In this document: piece after piece, positions 11,442-28,688 of the stretch
Numbering within the stretch: the stretch's first letter is position 1
How the letters are laid out: each line of letters begins with the position of its first letter
From: Heligmosomoides polygyrus polygyrus
Taxonomy: Eukaryota; Nematoda; Chromadorea; Rhabditida; Heligmosomidae
Length of the DNA stretch: 64,000 nt
Assembly: GCA_947396885.1 (NCBI GenBank)
Contig: OX377202.1
Location: 35,363,478-35,427,477, forward strand
Direction: 5' to 3'
Translations under genes and position numbers: made by a program
The notes under the pieces: generated by a model
Told to the model about the DNA's origin: nothing
The model's input: the letters and a program-made list of their open reading frames with translations, nothing else
The model's database searches: none

Positions 11442-11936
11442 TTTGCACTTTTTTCATGCTGAGAAAGAATTGTAAAGGTTACAGTTGAAGTTTCAGAACG
11501 ACTGTATGTAATAGATCCTAGCGCTGTTTTCACTGCATTGAAGTAAAGCAAAAAATAGAGATTTCTCAACAATTTGTTCCCACCACTTGTGTTCATGATC
11601 ATTCCGGGTTTTCTCGATCTCCCTTCCATCGCTTTTCGCTTTTCTCAATTTTTTCGCATATCTCTGATGTCGGTCTCCGCGCTATTCCTATATGAGAGTG
11701 GTTGAGGCATCCGAAAAGCTTTAAGCAAAGGAAGAAAGCGTGTATGATAGACACGATGTAATCCGGAGTGCTCACGCCATCCTGAAGCCATGGTGTCGAC
11801 CCGTTGAGGCTTGCGATGGAGTAAGAAAGAGGCAGTGATGTGTTGAGATCCTATGGACGGTGTGGTCAAGCATACAAAGTAAGGTACAAGCATGAAGAGG
11901 GTCGTCAAGCCTTTGCAAACGACAACTAACAACATC
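11442..11936. other. Non-coding stretch, nothing recognised
   Basis: Overlapping minus-strand ORFs at 11645-11959 have no recognisable domain and overlap one another in different frames. Confidence 0.4.
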
Positions 11937-11944
11937 GTTGGTAC

Positions 11945-13368
11945 CAGGGGTGCACACAAAGTTCTATGCGTTAAATTATTTTAACGAAATTTTTTAACGG
12001 AAATTTTTCGTTAAATTTCCGGTAAATCGTTAAATTTCGTTAAAAAATACAATTATCTGCAAACTGTTGTTTAAAATAAAAAAAAATCAAGAAAACGTCA
12101 TATGTTCCATCCAACTTCAACAGATCAACAACTAAAGTTCAAGGAATGGAGTGTAACACTACGATGTAGCTTAAACATTTCATATCAGCAAGGCGTGGAC
12201 AGTAAAATAAACAAACCTTCGACAACAAATTATTATCGATCAATCTTTAAAGTGTGGAATAACAGCAGGAATGGGATTATCAATCAAGAGAACGGTTCTT
12301 GATGGGCTGGTGCCTGCATTGGCAAGGTATCTTAAAATGTAAGATCAGGCAGACCCCGAAGTTCCTCTTCCTTTCCTGGTTCTTTGCGAAACCGTTTTAT
12401 GTGAGTGCTAAACGAGCATGTACTATCTCGATGCGGGAACCAGCCCGCTAAGTACCGAAAGAACTAGTAAGAATACAATTAAAAACCTATGAATAGAATG
12501 TTGACACGTTGATGAACGTACGATTTCCGCGTACCCATTGCGTGAGACCAATCGATTTTTTTACACTGTCGTAACTCTGACACGACATCGTGTCACACGA
12601 TCCTACACGGCCGAAAGGGTGTGACACGGTCGTTGACGTGTTAACCTTCAGGAAAGTAGCTTTCCAAATTGTTGTTATTAGGGCGCCTGCAGCGAAGTCG
12701 GAGGGGGGCCGGCTTTTGCATGCATATCCTTTCCCGCCGTGCCAACTAAGCCTTCCACACCTCGGTGAGTTTTCGGTCGGTGAATTGGTAACAGACTTGT
12801 CTGGGAAAGATAAAGCGCTGACTTCTTCATCGCCTGACCACCACAGGTGATTTACTGCATGGCCAACTACGCATTCAAATCGTCTCCTGAACATCCTATA
12901 GAAGTAGAATGCGTGGCGCATCCTAAAAGGGATTGAGTGACGGCGTTCTTTATCCCTTCACTGGCGCTTTTCTCAAATCATTTAAAATACGTACACCGAC
13001 TGAAAACATTCTCTCCTTTTCGACTGCTTTAGATGGCGAGCAAAGTATTGTGGGAGAAGCAGCGCCAAGTGAAGATAAGCATATCTTACGAGGTGGTCAG
13101 ACCACTACCTTTGTGGATTTGTTAAAAAGCATTAAAATATTCTTGCTGTTTTAAGCAGTTTTTCAGGAACAGTCCTGATTGGGAGGATGAGGCCTTCAAC
13201 ATTAGTGAAGACTGAGGGGAATGTGATAAACTTACTGAGAAAAAGGTCCGTTAAAAATTCCGTTAAATTTCAAAAAATTTCCGTTAAGTCGTTAAGTCCG
13301 ATTTTAACGGAAAATGCCGTTAATTCGTTAAATTCGTTAAATCGTTAACCGTTAAATGTGCACCCCTG
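11945..13368. mobile_element. hAT-type DNA transposon (non-autonomous), 1.42 kb
   Basis: The ends are CAGGGGTGCAC at 11945 and GTGCACCCCTG ending at 13368, an exact 11-bp terminal inverted repeat. The flanks carry an exact 8-bp direct duplication, GTTGGTAC, at 11937-11944 and 13369-13376. An 8-bp target duplication with CAGGG-type ends is the hallmark of hAT elements. Sub-terminal DNA is full of short CGTTAAAT/ATTTAACG repeats. I see no intact transposase; an ORF at 12933-13154 is too short to assign. A SINE copy is nested at 12681-12960. The intact duplication suggests a fairly recent insertion. Confidence 0.88.
12681..12960 (+). repeat. tRNA-like SINE copy 2, nested in the hAT element
   Basis: Shares GCCAACTAAGCCTTCC, GGTGAATTGGTAACAGACTT, GATAAAGCGCTGACTTCTTC and GTAGAATGCGTGGCGCATCC with the other copies, ending in GGCGTTCTTTATCC. 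It lies wholly inside the 11945-13368 element, so it inserted later than the hAT, or the hAT arose from a copy already carrying it. Confidence 0.7.
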
Positions 13369-13376
13369 GTTGGTAC

Positions 13377-15180
13377 GAAGGCGAGGCAAAAATTGAATGT
13401 GGCTGCATGAAACGTTTCCTCTGTGTCAATAGCAATTAATGTGTCATCCATACGCTAATACAACGACAGGAGAATTTTGGATGGCAAGAGGCGGAACCAC
13501 GTAGTTCAGCGTTTGCGGCCTCCGTTCTGACTGTCGTTGAGTCTGGTAAATGCCGGGCTACAGTTTAACGCTCACTACGAGCACGCCGAGCGCTGGTTTA
13601 CTGCCCTCTTCTGCGACAAGAATACTGCATCTTTTTCTAATTTTGTACTCGTTTTGCACAGTTCTGAAAAATTCCAAAATTTATGATTAGTCGTCGTTTC
13701 AAGGAGAATGAAGTCACTTGTGTTGCCGAGATTTACTTCTCTTTATCTATCAGCTTTCAAGAGGAATTCGTACTTTAGCAGAACTCGGGGAGCAAATGAG
13801 CTCCTTCTTTCCTGCTAATCTCAACGTGACACACAGACTGTTGTTTGCACATTGTTGAACACCGTTTCTGCTGGGACACCTTTGCACTAGTTAAGCTATA
13901 GTGTTCTCCTTTAATACTGCAGGTGCTTTTTTGTGAAGGCTCCATTCCAGTGGATGTTTCGAAGTATGCGAGTATGTCGTCTTAAATGGTCCATCAGAAC
14001 CTGTGTAGAAATCCTGTGCAGAAAGACAAAGATTATTTGTGGTTAGGATACTATTCCTTACCTTAATTTACACCTCTCTATCCCCATTTAACGATTCAGG
14101 CAATAAGCATAAACTAACATTTCAGCGAAATTGGTGTTAAAGAATTTCTTGTGTCTCTCGACAATATCCCAGCTTCTTGTTTTCATTGCAATTGCAGTGC
14201 AATTTTTCCTGTGAGCTCTTCCATTCTGTCGAATAAAGAGTCTGCTAAAAGTTTCACATGCTAGCGTTGTACTCCAATTTTTGCGTACACCTTACTAAAT
14301 GCTTCTGCAAGTTGCAAAATTGTTAGATTAGTGAACTGGAATCGGTGCATTCAGGTCTTCATGCATACCCCCTTGGGGCCATGATCAAATCACTACACTT
14401 TTCTATGGAAGAATCGAGCAGAGCGTCGCAGGTTGCCCTATCGTAAGAATCCTCCTCATCCGGCAAGGAATGTCAGGTTTTGTGGGATGAGCCAAGCACT
14501 CCGTGATGGAAAATCATGGGCACAAATTGAATGCGTATTTACATAGAGAAATGCGATGGCCAGCCAATAGAAAAGTTGGCGTTTTATCTTTTTTAATAAA
14601 TATGGTGCCAGTTCATTCATACTTCTTTCTAAGTGATGGAAGACTTAATCAACATATGGTGGAAACCGAAGCTTTAACATCGACTAGGGCTGTAGTCTAG
14701 GTTGGTATATCCTCCGAGTGCGCTAGCCGTGCGCTTCCCTTAAATATTTTTATTCATCACAGTTTCTTAACATTCTGTTGAGTCGAGCTTAATATTTGTA
14801 TTTCGGTGGGAATTAAGAGGATTTTCTGCAACTCCTTGCTGTCAAAGTGGTGGTTGTGTCTGAAATTGAACGACATGAAATGATCAACGAAACGATCACT
14901 TCAAGGAGGTAAAATAGAGTGTAGTTCAATTTTCGCTTGTCTGAATTCCTGATTACTAGCATGGTAATCGGTTAGCCTTAGGTGGTCCCTTCCCCGAGCT
15001 ATACTCGTAGGTTACTGAGTTCGTCGTGGATCTTACAATCGGTAATATTCTTCACGTACCAGGGCGTCACTCTCTATACCACGAGCAAACCAAGCATCAA
15101 GTCCAAACCGCTAAACTGCGCATGGTCCCTTGCCAAGATCTCTCCCAGTGACTGGTCTATTTACACAATAACTTTTTCCC
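13377..15180. other. Intergenic region upstream of the cysteine synthase-like gene
   Basis: No gene or repeat recognised over 1.8 kb. It probably includes the outron and promoter of the downstream gene, but I can point to no TATA box or other element with confidence. Confidence 0.4.
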
Positions 15181-15190
15181 TTGCTTACAG
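15181..15190 (+). promoter_or_regulatory. Candidate trans-splice acceptor for the cysteine synthase-like gene
   Basis: The sequence TTGCTTACAG ends 16 nt upstream of the start codon at 15207, with no upstream donor that would give a coding exon. This is the arrangement expected for addition of a nematode spliced leader. A 5'-end cDNA would settle it. Confidence 0.5.
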
Positions 15191-15206
15191 CATACTCATT
15201 CAAAGA

Positions 15207-21303
<6,097 letters not shown>

Positions 21304-21404
21304 TACCAACTTTTTAATGAGCATTAAACAGTCCGTGGAAGAAATCTTACGTTATAGTTCCGTTCTACCATTCTATTGTACAGCTTCACTATGTCGTTAA
21401 TCTC

Positions 21405-21410
21405 AATAAA
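21405..21410 (+). terminator. Poly(A) signal AATAAA of the cysteine synthase-like gene
   Basis: Canonical AATAAA 102 nt after the stop codon at 21303, the first such signal after the gene. Confidence 0.6.
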
Positions 21411-23578
21411 TGTGCGTTAGCCAAAAGTTTAAATTGGAAGCGAAATTTCATGGAGGAATCGTCAACGAGTGCTTAGAATGCGCAATGAACTGCAGCGCAT
21501 TGTGGTGCTGCAATCCTTACTCCCTAGCGATGAGGACTCGTCCACGCCACCCATAAGCCGGACTGGTCAAGTCGGAGTGAACAACGAGAACAGCGGTCTT
21601 CCCACAAATTCATATCAGCCCACGTCAATCCTACACCATCAGTTATCGCAGTTATCGTCGGCGGCAACTCTTTGCAGTATTGTACTCGGATCGAGACGCC
21701 TTCATTTTGTCAGTTTTGCAAGAGAAGAGAGTTTCCCTAAACGCATCACATCGCAGTTTCAGACCCACTGTTTGAGTGCTTGCGAGAAGATGTGAGCACT
21801 CATTTTGCTGGCTATTTAGCCGATCACCTCTTTGTAGCACAGCCTCAGATTTGAGAAAGGACTGTCTTACAGTTGTGGAGCTAAAACATGAAATCACCAA
21901 GTTTTCCAAAATTTGGAAAAACGCTGCAGTTCCAGATGCATTGCTGATTCATATAATGTTAGGTTAGCTGCCGTAAGCTAGGAGTGAGTTCTGCTGATAA
22001 AACCTACACTGGCAGACGTAGTTGCAAGCATCGCGAACCGTAAAAATGTAGTATAGAGACCCGCCACAGAGAATTTTGTGAGTGATGAAGCCCAACAGTT
22101 GCTTAGAGTGAGTGTGAGGAACTCAGGTCTTTTCGTGGTGACATGAAATCGGAGACGGATTTCATACGAACCTTCTGTACTTACCGGAGTAATGGAATTT
22201 GACACACCCAGTCAGTTTGACACACTCGCCATTGAGAGCAGGACACCGGCTTCGAAGTGAAGGATATCCACCACACGTATACCTCCTTACACGTAGTGTA
22301 TACCGTATGAAGGATATCCTTCCTTACATATCTATTATACAATATGATATCTATTATACAATCAAAAGGAACGAATTCCTGCCCAGCGTTCTTCACAAGA
22401 AGAGAAACAGAGATTGTCTTCGAAACAGCCGCCCTGTGAGCCTTCTGAGCGTGCTTTCTTCACACGCTGTTCACGAAGACTGTTCCTGCATTCATATCAA
22501 GTATACTTGAAGAACTCCAACCTGAAGACAAACTATTCACATGTAAAGACAACGGCCTCCTTGCTTACGCAAAATGCCTTGGGTTTTCTTGACGAAGTGG
22601 TGAAGCCATCCAACATAAGACTACCCGCTGATTGTTGTAGCGGTGGGTAACGTTTGCTCCGGGTAATGTTGCCTCTTTCACCCACGGGTGTATAACTCCA
22701 AACAAATCGGCGGTACTTGTACAGAACGATGACCTTTTTTCGAACTCCGCCGACGAAGAAGACAGCTCATTCCAAGCTAAACGAATTAAGGAAAACGCGA
22801 GATGGCCCAGCTATGATTTTGGATTAACAACTCTCGCTTTAGGAAAGTAATCTGTCACTTTTTCATAGGGTAGCAATGCATGAATATAGCATTAAAATAT
22901 CGGATATGGTTTTAAAGCAGTCCACATAGTACTCGAGATGATACAACCATGTACGACGCTTTTAGGGCTGAACGCAGGCGTTGGGCGTTTCTTCTTCGTA
23001 GGTAGGGCAGTTTTGTCATCTGAGAAGATCCGCAAGAAGCGTACTGTTCCGTCAAGGCACAACGTTCTCAAAAATTACCTGCACGTTCATATGAGTCCAT
23101 AACAAGCGTTAGACGTTACCCGCAGGTAAGCTGCCATTCATTCTTCAGTGGTTCGTAGCGCATTCCGGGTTTGTAATTGTTTGACTGATGTTCTTTGCTG
23201 CTCTTTGGGATTGTCATATCACACGAATGCTTTCGTATAATATATAGTAAATAATAGTTCTCAAAAAAATGTTCACGTCCGATATGGGTCATCTTCGTTG
23301 ATGTTAAACAAAGGGCTGCGAGGATGGTGCAGGTTAAGCCGCTGGTGAACTTTCGAAATGAATAGAGGAACACTAGAACCAGGCAGTGGACCGAACAGGC
23401 ACCTGAAAGAGAAAGGGTTGTTGATTACTTTCCAACTACATTACTGCGATTCTACGGTGCCAGCCGCCCTGCACTCTGTTCGGCAAACCTGTCCTAAATT
23501 CAGGCAATTTCCATGTGATCTTCGAAGGACTGCGCAAATTACATCAGACCTTCTATGTCGTCAGAGTGCAGGACTCAC
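21411..23578. other. Intergenic stretch without a recognisable gene
   Basis: Two kilobases between the cysteine synthase-like gene and the small secreted-peptide gene. A 16-nt sequence ATATCTATTATACAAT is directly repeated near 22328-22362. Otherwise I see no gene, RNA or repeat. Confidence 0.4.
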
Positions 23579-23586
23579 TATAAAAA
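23579..23586 (+). promoter_or_regulatory. TATA box of the secreted-peptide gene
   Basis: TATAAAAA lies 69 nt upstream of the ATG at 23655, which places transcription start around 23610. A clear TATA box suits a small, strongly induced gene, but expression cannot be judged from sequence. Confidence 0.55.
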
Positions 23587-23654
23587 CGATTGTGGAGCTT
23601 CGGCGCAAACAGGTCATCTTACTCGACCCGTCTTCTTCTGTCACCTCTGCAAAC

Positions 23655-24391
23655 ATGCAGATCACTTTGGCTCTTCTCTGCGTTTCGCTGTTACTCCACT
23701 GCGCTCATGCTGAACCTCCCCGGATCGCCGGCGAGTACCAATCAAACAAGGAGCAGATGAGGGCGGATGGGTGAGTAGTGATAAGTGTTAATTAAATTTG
23801 AAGGCTTTATAAGTGCAACAAACACTAAATAGCGAAGTTCCATCGCGCCTGGTTAATGTCTACAGAAACGATAAGGGTAGTGGGTAGAAACGTTAACCAA
23901 CTATTGCTACGTATACATCTCCATTCATACGATAGGACACGTAGACTACTTCTATATGGGGTCGTCTAGGTCTTCACAGGATTGGTCCAATACAGTGACT
24001 AGCTGCGGGCAGCAGTTAGCAAGTCAGCGCTTTGTCTCTCGTGGACAGGTCTGCGAGCACAATATGCGGTGGGTGGTGAAGACGTGTTTGGCTTGGGCAG
24101 GAGTTGAACTGTGCGGCACAATTTCGTGGAAAAGCTGTAACGGCGGCAAAGGCTGCAGTTTGCTAATCAGAACGGAAGTCCAGCGGTTGGGATTGATTAT
24201 CACCGAGGAATCTTGCTTTGTAGTTGAAAATGATGAACAGTGTTTTCAGGTCAGTCAGGACGAAGCGACAATGGTTCGGTCCATGGGGCGGAGGATGCTG
24301 CTGTTGTGGAGGTGGATGGGGTGGACCGTGGGGCTGGGGAGGAGGACTGGGACTGGGGCTTTCCTTTGGAGGATTGTTCTTTGGAAAGTAA
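23655..24391 (+). CDS. Secreted Gly/Trp-rich peptide precursor with a CCCC motif, two exons
   Basis: Exons 23655-23770 and 24250-24391 join in phase (2+1) through GT-AG ends to give 85 aa. Residues 1-19 (MQITLALLCVSLLLHCAHA) are a typical signal peptide. Residues 20-43 are a polar propiece. A dibasic KR at 44-45 would release a 40-residue peptide starting QWFGPWGGG. That peptide has four consecutive cysteines (55-58), four further Trp-Gly or Pro-Trp-Gly steps, and ends LFFGK, where Gly-Lys could be an amidation signal. A TATA box lies upstream and AATAAA lies 70 nt after the stop. Glycine/aromatic-rich peptides after a dibasic site are known in nematode NLP and caenacin antimicrobial families. 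I infer a defence or neuropeptide-like role but recognise no specific family, and the CCCC block is unlike those I know. Long overlapping ORFs in other frames of exon 2 are shadows. Confidence 0.75.
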
Positions 24392-24460
24392 GAAATTCGA
24401 CGTAATTGTGTTCGACGTGTTGCCACACCGCAAGGAATTTTCTGTTTCTGAATGGCGTGG

Positions 24461-24466
24461 AATAAA
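24461..24466 (+). terminator. Poly(A) signal AATAAA of the secreted-peptide gene
   Basis: Canonical AATAAA 70 nt downstream of the TAA at 24389-24391. Confidence 0.6.
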
Positions 24467-25015
24467 GTCTGTGAAATTGAATTACCGACACAAACTGTTG
24501 TTGAGTCATCGAGCTAAGGAGCTTATTCAAGTTAAGCCTTCATTGAGGTAACAGCTGAACGGGAAGAACAGTGGAAAATTGATCCATGCGAGGGAAAAAG
24601 TTTAGCTCAAAGCCATATAGGAATACCCAATCCCAGTTTCTACGAATGGAATCGGCACAGTTGCAGCCTAACATGGGAAGGATCAACAAAACAAAAATCA
24701 AACGCAACGCAAAGTTGTTGAAAAAAGTAGTCTATAGTTAACAGTAGCAGTAGCGAAGCCAGTAAGTAGCGAGTAATGGAGTTAAGGGCGAAGAAACAAA
24801 ATATAATCACAAAGTGTGAGGGAAGAATACGCCAGTTTATCTTGAAACGCAATGTGTTGCATGGCGCTAGGGAGACGCAACTCTCAACAAACAACTGAGA
24901 ATTTTCAGACTGGATTTTCAGATGAATGTCTCTTTGCTTAGCCGGCCTACTCAAATCTTTCGTTTGGACACCGGGGCGAGTTTAGCAGATTATCTGGACC
25001 GGCTAACTCCTAAAG
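24467..25015. other. Non-coding stretch, nothing recognised
   Basis: Short A/T-rich ORFs on the minus strand (24640-24954) show no family signature. Confidence 0.4.
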
Positions 25016-25292
25016 GGCTCTCGCCTCGTTACTCAATCCCTACTGGGATACGCCACGCACTCTATTTTTACGGGATCCGTGGTGCTTTCTTTGAATGCAT
25101 ATTTGGCTACACAATGATTTGCGTGGCTAGACGATGAACAAGTCAGCGCTTTACCCTTCCCAGACAAGTCTGGTACCAATTAAGTGAGTGCGAAAGTGTG
25201 AAAGACTTGGTTGGCATGGGCGGGAAATCCGAACCAGGAGCCTTGCATCGACAGCCGGCACCTTATCGGACTGCGCTGCACGCGCCCCTCCT
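25016..25292 (-). repeat. tRNA-like SINE copy 4
   Basis: Read on the minus strand it begins GCGCAGTCCGATAAGGTGC (A-box-like) and continues with CTGGTTCGGATTTCCC (B-box-like), CCAACCAAGTC, AATTGGTACCAGACTTGTC, AAAGCGCTGACTTGTTCATC and GAGTGCGTGGCGTATCCC. It is a well-preserved copy. Confidence 0.75.
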
Positions 25293-25317
25293 ACGAAACA
25301 TGTGGAAAACCCAATTG

Positions 25318-25510
25318 TTGGAACAAGAACTACCGTATGCAATCAACCAAGAAGAGGGACATCGATCTACTAGAATGCATTCAAAACGATTTCACACGCA
25401 AGCTTATGATGAGATATTTCTCAGAAGATCATAATCAGTTGCCAATGTGAACATCGTCTCCCTTCACTGAGAAATATAAGAAAATGTTGGATCTTGCGAT
25501 GTTGTCTAAA
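25318..25510 (+). mobile_element. LINE reverse-transcriptase C-terminal fragment
   Basis: The frame KKRDIDLLECIQNDFTRKLM followed by MRYFSEDHNQLP is clearly related to [20 protein letters not shown] in the LINE at 60445-61335. After an internal stop it continues as KMLDLAMLSKII, matching the [10 protein letters not shown] region of the same element. It is a short, decayed piece wedged between a SINE and the RTE element. Confidence 0.7.
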
Positions 25511-28392
25511 ATCATCTGTATCACCTGCCTTCCCGTTGATCATCGACTTGCTCGAGCGGGCACCAGCAGCGTCTCCATTCGTCCCTGTCACGTGCCAGAG
25601 TGCTCCAATGGATCCTGCTCGCTCGAGGGACACGAAGAGCGTCATATCGGTCGTTCACGGCTTTCACGAAGAAGTCCGACCAACGCGTTGGTGGACGTCC
25701 TGGTGTTCTCTTGACATCCCACGGAATCCAGTCGGTGACGGCTCTCGTCCAGCGGGTGTCTGCGAAGCGCATTACGTGGCCGGCCCACCTAATTTTCGAC
25801 AACTTGGCCCACGCGACAGCGTCTCTGATCTTCAAACGTCGGCGAAGCTCGGAACTCTGGAGACCTTCTCTCACTTGCGTGAGTCGTGTCACTCCTAGCA
25901 TCGTCCTCTCGATTCCACGCTGCGCGACGCTGATCGCGTGTTCATCCTGCTTTCGTATAGCCCAGGTCTCTGAGGCGTATGTTAGGGCAGGAAGAACAGT
26001 GGAGTCGAATAGGTGGGCACGGAGTCTGACGCTCTTCGTCTTCTTCGCGACTTCTTCGACGCTCTTGAAACCTCTCCAAGCCGCTTATTTCTTCCTGCTC
26101 AGCTCCGCCGCTAGGTCGTTGGCCATATTGACTTCGCGACCAGATACACATAGTTGGAACATTCGGAGATGTTCGTTCCGTTGAGTGAGAATGAACATCG
26201 TCTTCGTAAGATTTAGCTGCAGTCCAACGTTCTCACATACGCAATCGGAGTCGGCCAGCATTCGCTCCGCCTGGCTGATGCTCGATGTTATGAGCACGGT
26301 GTCGTCAGAGAAGCGTAGATGGTGCAGCTGCCGGCCGTCTACCTTCACTCCCTTGTCTTCCCATTCTAGTTCGCGCATGACGTTGCACTCCGACCGGTAG
26401 CGTGTGAAGAGCGCGTCAAGGTGTTGATGAGCGGTGGCGGGAGGTTATTCAGGTGCTCGGGTCTGATCCTGCACCAGGTGCTGTGCGTTTTTTCACCGAC
26501 GAGATGGCGTGTCGGATCTCGGAAGGGAGAACAGAGGGGACGACGTATTCATCCAACGAAAGATTCCATGGGGCACGTGGACGTGGCTATCGAAGAGATT
26601 GGAGTAGAAGTCGTGGATGACCTCTCCATTGTCCTACTGGAAGAGGTAACGGTTCCGTCAGGGCGTCGGAGAGCGGTCATCTTGGTCTTGAAGTTGCCGA
26701 AGGTCCGGCGGGCATTGCGGATGCTCAAACCTGTCTCAGCAGCTTCAGCCAACACTTCCGCCCTTTCCCCCTTAAGATCCTCCTTTATCGCCGCTCCGCA
26801 TAGTTTCGCAAGCTCGGAGGTCAGTTGGTAGTTGCCTGACTCTTATGCTGCTCCACGCTGGCGTATAAGCTCGAGAGTTTCCGGAGACAGGCGTTTCTTG
26901 GTGGTCTTCAAGCTCTCGGCTCCCTTAGCACTATCGTGGAGATGGTGCACGAAGTGGTCGTATTCCTTGTCGATGTTGTCCATAACGGTATCTTTCCAAA
27001 GGCCGGCAAGAGAGGTGTAAAGGTCCTAGTTGGTGGTCGTTCTGGGATTCCTCTTCTTGAACTTCGCGGCCTTCTCTGCTTGGTGCGAGAAGGAGGCGGT
27101 GGTCCGATCCCGTGTAGGACTTGGGAACAACGAAAACGTCGGTCAGGCAATACTTGCGGTTGAAGATGATGTGGTCGATCTCGTTGGGGAACTGGCCACC
27201 GGGGGATTCCCAGGTCCATCGTAGGGAGGGAGGCTTCTGGCACTGTGAGTTTCTATGGATGGTCTTGGTCGACATGATAAACTCAGACAGCCTTTCACCT
27301 TGCTCGTTCCACTCCAAACCGTGGGTTCCGATGTGAAGTTCTTCCGGCGACCTTCGCGGTCCGATTTTGGCGTTGAAGTCGCCGACGATCACCTTGTAGA
27401 AGGTGTGATCTTCCTTATAGAACTTCTCCAGCTCCACGTAGAAGGCTTCGACCTTTTCGTCGTCGTAGTCGGATGTTGGGGCATATGCGACGAAAACAGC
27501 CAAAGCTGGCACGGAGCCACATCGCTTCAGTCGCACACGTCCGATTCGGGTTGTCAGAGACTCGTACGAATCGATGTTCATGGCCAAGTGCGTGTTGACG
27601 AGGACACCAACGCCGCATACTTCCCTGCTGTCGCATGTTCCGAGGAACAGTTCTTCTCCGGAGTCGTAGGCGGCGTGTAGGGGGTGGTGTCTTCTCGTCT
27701 CGATCAGTCCGATGACGTCGTAATTGATCCTCCTGGCTTGCATAATCAGGTCCTCGACGGATGCTTTCGATGCGAGCGTGACGGCGTTGCAAGTACAGAC
27801 ATCGCCATCTTAGTCCTTCTCAATTTGCACAGCCTGGTTAGGCCCTGAGATTTTAGCAGCCTCTTCGTACTCGTCCTTCCCATCGCTGCAGAAAAGGGGG
27901 CTCTTTCGCGGTCAGGGGAATAAGGCCCTTTAATGCTGCTGTGTTTGACTCCAGTACACACGGAAGCTAGTCGGGCTCTGTCGTGCGGGCGAAGAACTCC
28001 GGGCAGCCAGCCAAACTACCCGAAGAGACGGGCGAGACTTAAGGCGGCCTCGAATCGCCTTACATGTACTCCCAGCCTACCGTGTGCAAGCTTTTGGCCG
28101 GACCGACACAGTTACAATCCGCGCAGGCACGAACGCATCAATGCACTCTGTGCACGAACATGCCGCTCCCACGCACAAGGAACGCGTCGACCCGACACAG
28201 CAGGAGCAAGGAGTCCATCCCCTGCATCCCACCTGCGTCTCTGGGCAGTACACGATCGCATTTTGTTCGCGTTTAATTCCCCTATCCACCACCCGGGAAC
28301 GCGCCACGTGGCCCTGCGACAAGCGGCCCGAGATCCCTCTTAACAAGAGAGCCCGAAGACTCTCTATCGACGGAGACCCGTGGGATGTCTAA
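25480..28392 (-). mobile_element. RTE-type non-LTR retrotransposon, internally deleted
   Basis: Read on the minus strand, ORF 27743-26931 is an AP-type endonuclease with GLIETRRH, GDFNAKIG and SDHRLL signatures, which nicks the target site. ORF 26378-26085 carries the end of the reverse transcriptase palm (LHHLRFSDDTVLIT, where FADD is usual). ORF 25901-25521 is the C-terminal tail with IRWAGHVMRF and WTRAVTDWIP. Between endonuclease and palm only about 550 bp remain, so most of the RT fingers and palm are missing; the junction lies near 26400. Several frameshifts separate the parts. Upstream of 27743 the G/C-rich sequence to about 28392 is probably its 5' region. It is non-autonomous and decayed. 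Confidence 0.85.
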
Positions 28393-28688
28393 AACCACTT
28401 TCTGGAAAGCAATCTATCAACCAAACTGAATTTTTTTTTAGTGAAACAATGTTGAGAACCCTTAAAGAGAAAGTTAAACATCGACTACCTATTATAAAAT
28501 CGAGAGCCAGGTGGAATTTCCTGACCTCTAGGATTCTTAAAGGATTCAGCTCTTTGATTGAGAACTACGATGACCTATCGAGATTGTGATTGTGATAGAT
28601 TGTGTACTGCTAGAATGATTGAAGAGTGCATATGTTTTTCACGCTAGATTATAATCCATGATTTAAATAAATAAACAAACAAGTACGT
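28393..28688 (+). other. Possible LINE 3' fragment with A/T-rich tail
   Basis: A frame at 28380-28589 rich in basic residues is followed by TTAAATAAATAAACAAACAA just before the next foldback. It looks like the C-terminus and tail of a LINE, but no diagnostic motif is present. Confidence 0.3.

Noticed and set aside
12487..12921. 144-residue minus-strand ORF
   Set aside because: It lies antisense over the nested SINE and adjoining hAT DNA, and similar antisense frames appear over other SINE copies.
23956..24551. ORFs of 90-149 residues on both strands around exon 2 of the secreted-peptide gene
   Set aside because: They overlap the Gly-rich exon in other frames. Only the spliced frame joins a signal peptide to a sensible stop and poly(A) signal.
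25494..27680. Several + strand ORFs of 100-194 residues
   Set aside because: They are antisense shadows of the RTE endonuclease and RT frames, which carry the recognisable motifs on the minus strand.
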